Assembly: GCF_965363235.1 (NCBI RefSeq)
Contig: NC_134851.1
Span: 57,338,522 to 57,402,521 of the forward strand
Length of the DNA: 64,000 nucleotides
DNA from: Mytilus galloprovincialis
Taxonomy: Eukaryota; Mollusca; Bivalvia; Mytilida; Mytilidae
Direction: 5' to 3'
Below are positions 58,031 through 64,000 of the stretch, one piece after another (position 1 is the first letter of the stretch; every line of letters begins with the position of its first letter). Under the pieces are notes generated by a model, which saw only the letters and a list, made by a program, of their open reading frames with translations, had not been told where the DNA came from and ran no database searches. The translations under genes were made by a program, and so were the position numbers.

Positions 58031-58385
58031 TACAATAAACCTGTCATTTAACCAGTTATACAGACACGTATGTACTCAGTTTTAATTTCCTTTTAAAGAG
58101 ATAAGTGACACAAGAATACATCCGATTTGAATTTTTTATCATTATGTCTGCATCTTTCGAAAATTCCTACTTTCGAACTTCGAGAAATCTGGGTCATTTG
58201 ATATCGAAGGAACTATATTTTTTCTCGATTTAACAGAATATTCAAACCAACCGAGTTCGAGTCATCAGAGGTTATTATACATCGATCAAACGGGAACTTA
58301 CCGCTACTGAGAAATTACTGCGACTCATCTAAGTTTTCGACACAAAGAAGTTCGACTGTATTTCATGAATGTTCAAGACGATGAA
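58031..58385. other. Flank of DIRS-like element
   Basis: Positions 58300-58375 are the inverse of 53325-53400. Nothing else is recognised. Confidence 0.5.
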
Positions 58386-58638
58386 TTAACTGTTTACAAA
58401 ACTTTTGATTTTTTTAAAATACTTACTTAAAGGACTTTCTACCACAGAACTATATCATCTTAGCTGTATTTGGCAAAACTTTCATGAATTGTGGTACTCA
58501 ATGCTATTCAACTTCGTACTTTATTTGGCCTTTAATTGTTTTATGATTTGAGCGTCACTGATGAGTTTTTTTGTAGACGAAACGCGCGTCTGGCTTAAAG
58601 TACCATAATATAATCCTGGTATCTATGACGAGTTTATT
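58386..58638 (+). mobile_element. Single 5'-truncated retrozyme-like monomer
   Basis: It starts within the unit at tgtttacaaaacttttgatt, includes attcaacttcgtactttatt and a hammerhead motif, and ends gacgagtttatt. This is the same 3' end as the 6.4-kb copy. The body is diverged from the 354-bp units. Confidence 0.7.
58550..58597 (+). ncRNA. Hammerhead ribozyme motif, single copy
   Basis: CTGATGA, GAAA and GCGTC are intact. Helix II (GTT...GAC) needs a U-G pair, and helix I is shorter (TGGCTT against GCGTCA has a mismatch at the fifth pair). Confidence 0.7.
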
Positions 58639-58639
58639 T

Positions 58640-60589
58640 TCATGCATTGCATACATTTACCAAAAATAAGTCATTTGTCGGACATTTGCATTTGTTGTTG
58701 ACATGTACCCGCGAAACCTAAGAAAATTGGTATCCAACGAAAATTTAAGAATTCAGCGAAGATTAATCTCGAGAAAGATGTGTATTTCGGAAGAATGTTG
58801 TTCCCAGTTTTGTTGCGCAATTCTAGTATAGTGTTAACTTGCGATAAAAATATTAATGGTATCCTAAAACTTTATTAGAAAAAAAAATGTTTTGAATAAA
58901 TACATAATAAAATTCTTAGAATAAATTAAAATAGTTCACTGCAAGTTGTTATTATTACTGTGACATTGATGAATAAAAATCTACAAGACTATTTAATTCC
59001 ATTAGGTATATTGTTTATGACAGGAACATTAAAGTTCTTTGACTCCTCAAGAATGAGTAACACACTTTAATTATTGTAGATGAAGTAAGACACACATTGA
59101 TTTTTTCCAATAAAGTGTTTATATATTGCTATTGAAGAATTTTTGTTTACTTATTTCTGGACATAAATGACATTCTTACAAAATGTTAACGAATACACAA
59201 ATGATAATAAGGGTACTTATACTTATACTAAACCTATATACACTAACACACCACTGATGGGGATATCCTATGAAATTACACACAACTTATGGGGAAGCTG
59301 TATGAATAAACACACAACTGATGGCGAAGCTCTATTAATTAACTCCTGAATTTTCTCATTGACCTAAACTCGGTGTTGTGTTAGTTTTATTCACACGTAA
59401 ACTAAACACAATTACGTTCCCATTGATAGAACTCAATGTTAACATGAAGTTAAAATCATGTTTTGTCTACATGCAGTCGATAATCAATGTAGAACTTGTG
59501 TGGTTCAGTGTTCACAAAAGAAGGTACAAATGTATTTAGAACATGCATTTTACCATGCATATTTAAAGAAGAAACATTTTTTGAATAAAATTAGTATTTA
59601 TAACAATTATTTAATATAAAATGTAGGTTTTTTTTATCGAATTATTTGTCTAAACTTGATTATTTGGTTTGTTACATAAAAAACGGACCGACCATTTAAC
59701 TACATGCGTTGAGGGGTTATGGTTTTATGTTCGACACAGACTAATTTTTTTTCGCAAATAGCAATAACAATTTTATTTGGTTTGCCAAAGCTATCAATCA
59801 AATTTTTGTTAAAAATTTAACACTCAAAGGTATGGGGAAAATCTGGATTCAGAAATATGCTTTTCCCTCATTAAAGAGAATATTTTTTCATTAATTTTAG
59901 AATCAGAATATGGGTTTATTGAGAAAAAAAACACATTTTTTTAGTTGAATTTTCATTCCTTTAACCCCTTATCCAGACTCAAGGCATCATCAATGCCAAA
60001 CGCATCACTCATTTGAAAATGTCTTCCCGAATTGACTGCACGTACACAGAAATATTTACCACTGGTCTTGACTCAATCAACGATTCATTCATAAATGCAT
60101 TACTAAAACACCTTAAACATCTCAATCCTTCTTCTTTGTTTGTAGCCTACGTGATTTATTGTGTAATAAGTGGTGGATTCAGATGGGGTCGGGTTCAGGG
60201 GGTTGGAACCCCCTTTTTTCGGACGATCAATGTCTGGAACCCCATGCATTTTGAAAATGCCTTCATCCGTCTCTGGTGATCAAGACTGCTTAAGTACCTT
60301 CAAAGTAGTTGTAAATCACCAAAATGACTGTCATCACGGCTAGAAAAGTTGTCCAAGAAATTTATTTCGATTCAATGTAATGAGCATTTAAATGACATAT
60401 AGTTTATAAGTGTGATCAAAACTTATGCATAGGGGACTAAACGAGGTGTAAAGATATAAACAAATTTAACGTGGAACCAGTGCAATGCAGTGTACATTAC
60501 ATTAAACTAATTGTAAACATGTTTACTGTACATGGCGTTTGATGTGAGCACGGCCTTACATTACATTGGCCAGTTTATAACACACGTTT
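58640..60589. other. Interval with sparse minisatellite-like text
   Basis: Mostly unrecognised. Positions 59230-59345 contain three phrases like cacaccactgatgg that foreshadow the array beginning at 60.6 kb. An ORF at 60013-60279 runs through a dispersed phrase (gtggtggattcagatggggt) and is not believed. Confidence 0.5.
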
Positions 60590-63500
60590 ATAATGTGTGT
60601 TACCATCAGTGGTGTTGATCTTTGAATTATACGTCAGTGATGATGACGCTTCAAATGCGCATACCAGTCATGATGACTTATTAAATACATACACAACTGA
60701 CGGTCATTCCATGGTCATTTGCATACCACTGATGATGATGACATGGTTAGTTTTCAAACCTTCGATAGACACATTATTAATGATGACCTGGTAAATAAAC
60801 ACACCATATATGGTGACATTATGAATTGAAAACCAATGATGGTGACACCTAAACGTCAGGCATCATTGTTGATTTAATCCAAAATTTAAATACCACTAAT
60901 AGGAACAACCTTCATTTTGCTCCAAATGTGGCACCCGTCGTGTTGCTTATATGATAACAAATCCGGTAAATAGTCTCATTCGGTAGGCCACATTCATAAA
61001 AGGGAAAGAAATTGTAGTTACGACGTAAGTAACATATCCGATATCATTTATGAAACGGTTATTCCATAACGGTCAACCACAAAATTGTACAATTTATAAT
61101 TTTACAACATTAACATTTTAACACAATGAATAAATCATTTATATTAATAAACAAAGTTGTCCAATTTAGGACACAAGTTTGTATGTCTGTGCTGCCAACA
61201 GTGGACACCTTTATATAGTTCTTTATCCCCTTAATCCACCGCATCACTGATAGCGACACCCCTAAAAAATTCACACACCACTGATTAAACTGTTCCAAAT
61301 TACAGTCCAATGATGGTTACAACCTCAATTAAAACATCACTGATGGTGACCTATAATAATCAGACACCTTAGATAATCCGGATCCAATAATTCACATACC
61401 AATCGTATCAACATGATCAAGGGTGACACCATAAAATCGCAAAGTAACTATGACGACGTCCTCAATTCATGCACTTATGATGGTGACAACCTTAAATCAT
61501 AATGATGACTCCCTAAATACAAATAAATGTGATGATGACATGGTAAATTTACAATCACTGATGGTCACATCATGATGATGACACGGTAAATGTGCAAACC
61601 ATTTATGGACACATCATTGATGATGTCATGGTAAACCACTGATTTATGCTGATAGGGTAAAATTGTAAAACATTGATAGGCACAACATGGATGATGATAG
61701 GGCAATTCGAAAACCGCTTGAGGGCAAATCATTGATTATGACGTAATAAATTCGCAAACCACTGAAGAGTACGCCATTGAAGATGACATTGTACATTCGC
61801 AAACCACTTACATTGATCGGTCACATGATTCATGATGGCATGGTAAATTTGCAAACGTCGTACTAAACTATAATCCTGGTACCATTGATAACTATTTACA
61901 TTGATCGATTACATCATTCATGATGACATGGTGCTTCTGCAAACCACTGGTGGTCACATCATTGATAGTGGTACGGTAAATTCGCACACCACTGATGGTT
62001 ACATCATTGGTGGTCACATGGTGAATTGCAAACCGCTGATTTTCAATTAAAACATCACCCATGAGACCAGCCTATATTCGCAAATCACAAAGATGACGCC
62101 CTAAATTCATGCACTAGTGATGACAACATTTTGAATATTAACACTACTATTGATGACTAATTGAATCAAACCTCAGATGATACATTAAATATACACTATA
62201 CTAATGTTGGTGTCATTGATTCATTCAACTGGAGAGTCTAACCCTAAAATAACACACCACTGATGGTAACGCACGGAATCCGATCATCATGTTTTAATGT
62301 TCAGTAAAAATGTTCCTTTTAAAATTGTTACACGATGATGACTGCTGTACCCATATTTAAAGAACCATAACATCCTCAATTTTCACCTTCTTATGGCGAC
62401 ATCCTTAGACCACGATTCATTGATAATGACGCCCTAAATTTACACGCTAGTGTGATGGTTTCATCATAAACTCACACACCACTGATGTAAATCATTTTTT
62501 ACACACCACTGAAACTCTTTAAATTTAAAAATTACTGATGGTGACAAGCTTTAAATTTACATACCACTAATGTTGAAACCCTTTAAATTCACATACCACT
62601 AATGATAAAACCCTTTAAATTCACATAACACTAATGGTGAAACCCTTCAACTTCACTAATTAGAATACCCGTTAAATTCACACACTTATGATGATGAAAC
62701 CATAAATTCACAAGCCACTGAAAATCACACCCTAAATTTATAAACCGCTGATGGTGAAACTCTTTAAATATACACATCACTGTTGGTGGAATCCTTTAAA
62801 TTCATCTACTTGCAATGGTGACACCTGAAATTCATACGCGAATGATAGTGTAACCCTTAATATTTACACACCACTGATAATGAAAGTCTTTAAATTCATA
62901 CACCACTGATGGTAAAACCCTTAAAATTTACATATTACAAATATTGACACGCTTTATATTCACACACTACTGATGCTGAAACCCTTAAAATAACCATACC
63001 ACTGTTAGTGAAACCCTTTTAATTTATATATTACTGACGGTGACACGCTTTTAATTCACATACCATTGATGATGAAGACCTTCAACTTCTCACACCATTA
63101 ATTATAATATCCGTTTAAATTCACATACTTAATGATTATGAAACCATAAATTTACATAACACTGATGATGACACCCTAAATTCACACACCAATTATGTTA
63201 CACCCAGAATTTACACACCACTAATGGACACACCATAAATTCACCTATCACTGATTGTGAAACCATAAATTTACACACCACTGATGGTAAAACCATTTAT
63301 TTACACTCACCACTGCTGGTGAAACCCTTATTTCTCGCACCACTGATAGGTAGCCCTATAAATCCACAAATCACTTAAGGTCAAACCCTTTTAATTCAAA
63401 CTCCAATGATGATAACATCTTAAACTAAGACAACAATGAAAATGAAAATCTGATAAAAACACAATACTGGATAGTGACATTTAATATTTAAACAGCTTAG

Positions 63501-64000
63501 ATAATCAAGACCTATAGATTTCCACACCACTTAAAGTAAAAAGAGCCTATTAAATAACTGCTAATAGTTTAGAACCATTACATATGATTTTCAATGATAA
63601 CACCTTAAATTCACACCTCATTGATTTTTACACCTTAAAATCGAGAATTAATTAATATGATGACCTGATTTCATACACTACCGATGTTGACAACTTTAAA
63701 TCATACATCAGCTCTAAATGCACATATCAGTCAGGATGAAAAAAAGACACCACTGATGGTCACAACATGGTAATTTGCAAACCACTGATGGTCACACAAT
63801 TGATGGTGACATGGTACATTCGCAAACTACTGATGGTCACACCAGTGGTGGTGACATTGTGAAGTGAAAACCCCTGATGCATGGTACCACCTTAAATTCA
63901 GATATCATTGGTCATCAATATGTGTCACCCTATTATCACATACAGCTGACGACAACAACCAAAATCTAGGCACCACTGATGCGAGCACCAAAATATATAA
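60590..64000 (+). repeat. Degenerate minisatellite, unit about 32-34 bp
   Basis: Loose copies of cacaccactgatggtgaca followed by cctttaaattca recur through the whole stretch, most regularly at 62450-63400. Copies vary by substitution and length. The array continues past the window end. Short ORFs inside are not conserved. Confidence 0.8.
61857..61904 (+). mobile_element. Terminal fragment of a retrozyme-like unit
   Basis: Within the minisatellite, cgtcgtactaaactataatc, ctggtaccattgataactat matches only the part of the 354-bp unit from just after the ribozyme cleavage site to the common 3' end. Confidence 0.6.

Noticed and set aside
60013-60279. 88-codon ORF
   Set aside because: Its second half reads through a dispersed gtggtggattcagatgggg-type repeat and the first half has no recognisable domain.

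Overview
The window looks like a non-coding, repeat-rich stretch of a bivalve mollusc nuclear genome, most likely a marine mussel (Mytilus or a close relative). It is AT-rich, has no long cellular open reading frame, contains splice-like exon boundaries, and is filled with repeat modules typical of mussel DNA. The organism is inferred from recalled repeat families, not from a database search. Almost all short ORFs are chance frames inside repeats.

The most striking content is a family of hammerhead-ribozyme repeats (retrozyme-like). Fifteen ribozyme-shaped motifs are present: three in a minus-strand tandem at 6.45-7.30 kb, two in a diverged pair at 8.47-9.07 kb, seven in a 354-bp-period array at 15.85-18.27 kb, three in a second array at 21.79-22.79 kb. 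A sixteenth sits in a lone monomer at 58.4-58.6 kb. Several keep the complete catalytic core, and helices I, II and III show compensatory changes between subfamilies. Three insertions have candidate 4-bp target duplications (GAAG, AAAT, TGTA), and the copies end at nearly the same 3' position while their 5' starts differ.

Layout. 0-13.5 kb: dispersed repeat fragments, foldback elements, a 401-bp MITE with TTAA duplication, a 159-bp tandem element, a tyrosine-recombinase fragment and two retrozyme insertions. 13.5-25 kb: a composite, partly duplicated array of two alternating modules (called E and M here) carrying both large retrozyme arrays and two more MITE copies. 25-32.3 kb: a 6.5-kb element with inverted arms of about 0.9 kb and TTAA duplication, nested in a bivalve dispersed repeat. 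32.3-35.5 kb: tandem arrays (186 bp and 35 bp units). 35.5-48 kb: dispersed modules, a 200-codon ORF of unknown family and a minus-strand transposase-like remnant.

48-53 kb: two small phase-0 exons (48326-48349 and 52667-52753) that join to an ankyrin-repeat N-terminus. Their intron holds a Penelope-like reverse transcriptase element (50.2-52.4 kb) with one in-frame stop; an orphan minus-strand copy of its 3' tail lies at 45.8-46.1 kb. 54.05-58.03 kb: a DIRS/PAT/Ngaro-like tyrosine-recombinase retrotransposon with the diagnostic split direct repeats (A1 - coding - B1 - A2 - B2); the B repeats appear identical although the coding region is broken, and a tRNA-derived SINE-like segment sits between A2 and B2. 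60.6-64 kb: a degenerate minisatellite built on a unit of about 32-34 bp running off the window end.

A plausible connection, not proven here, is that retrozymes are non-autonomous RNAs copied by Penelope-like reverse transcriptases; both are present in the window.
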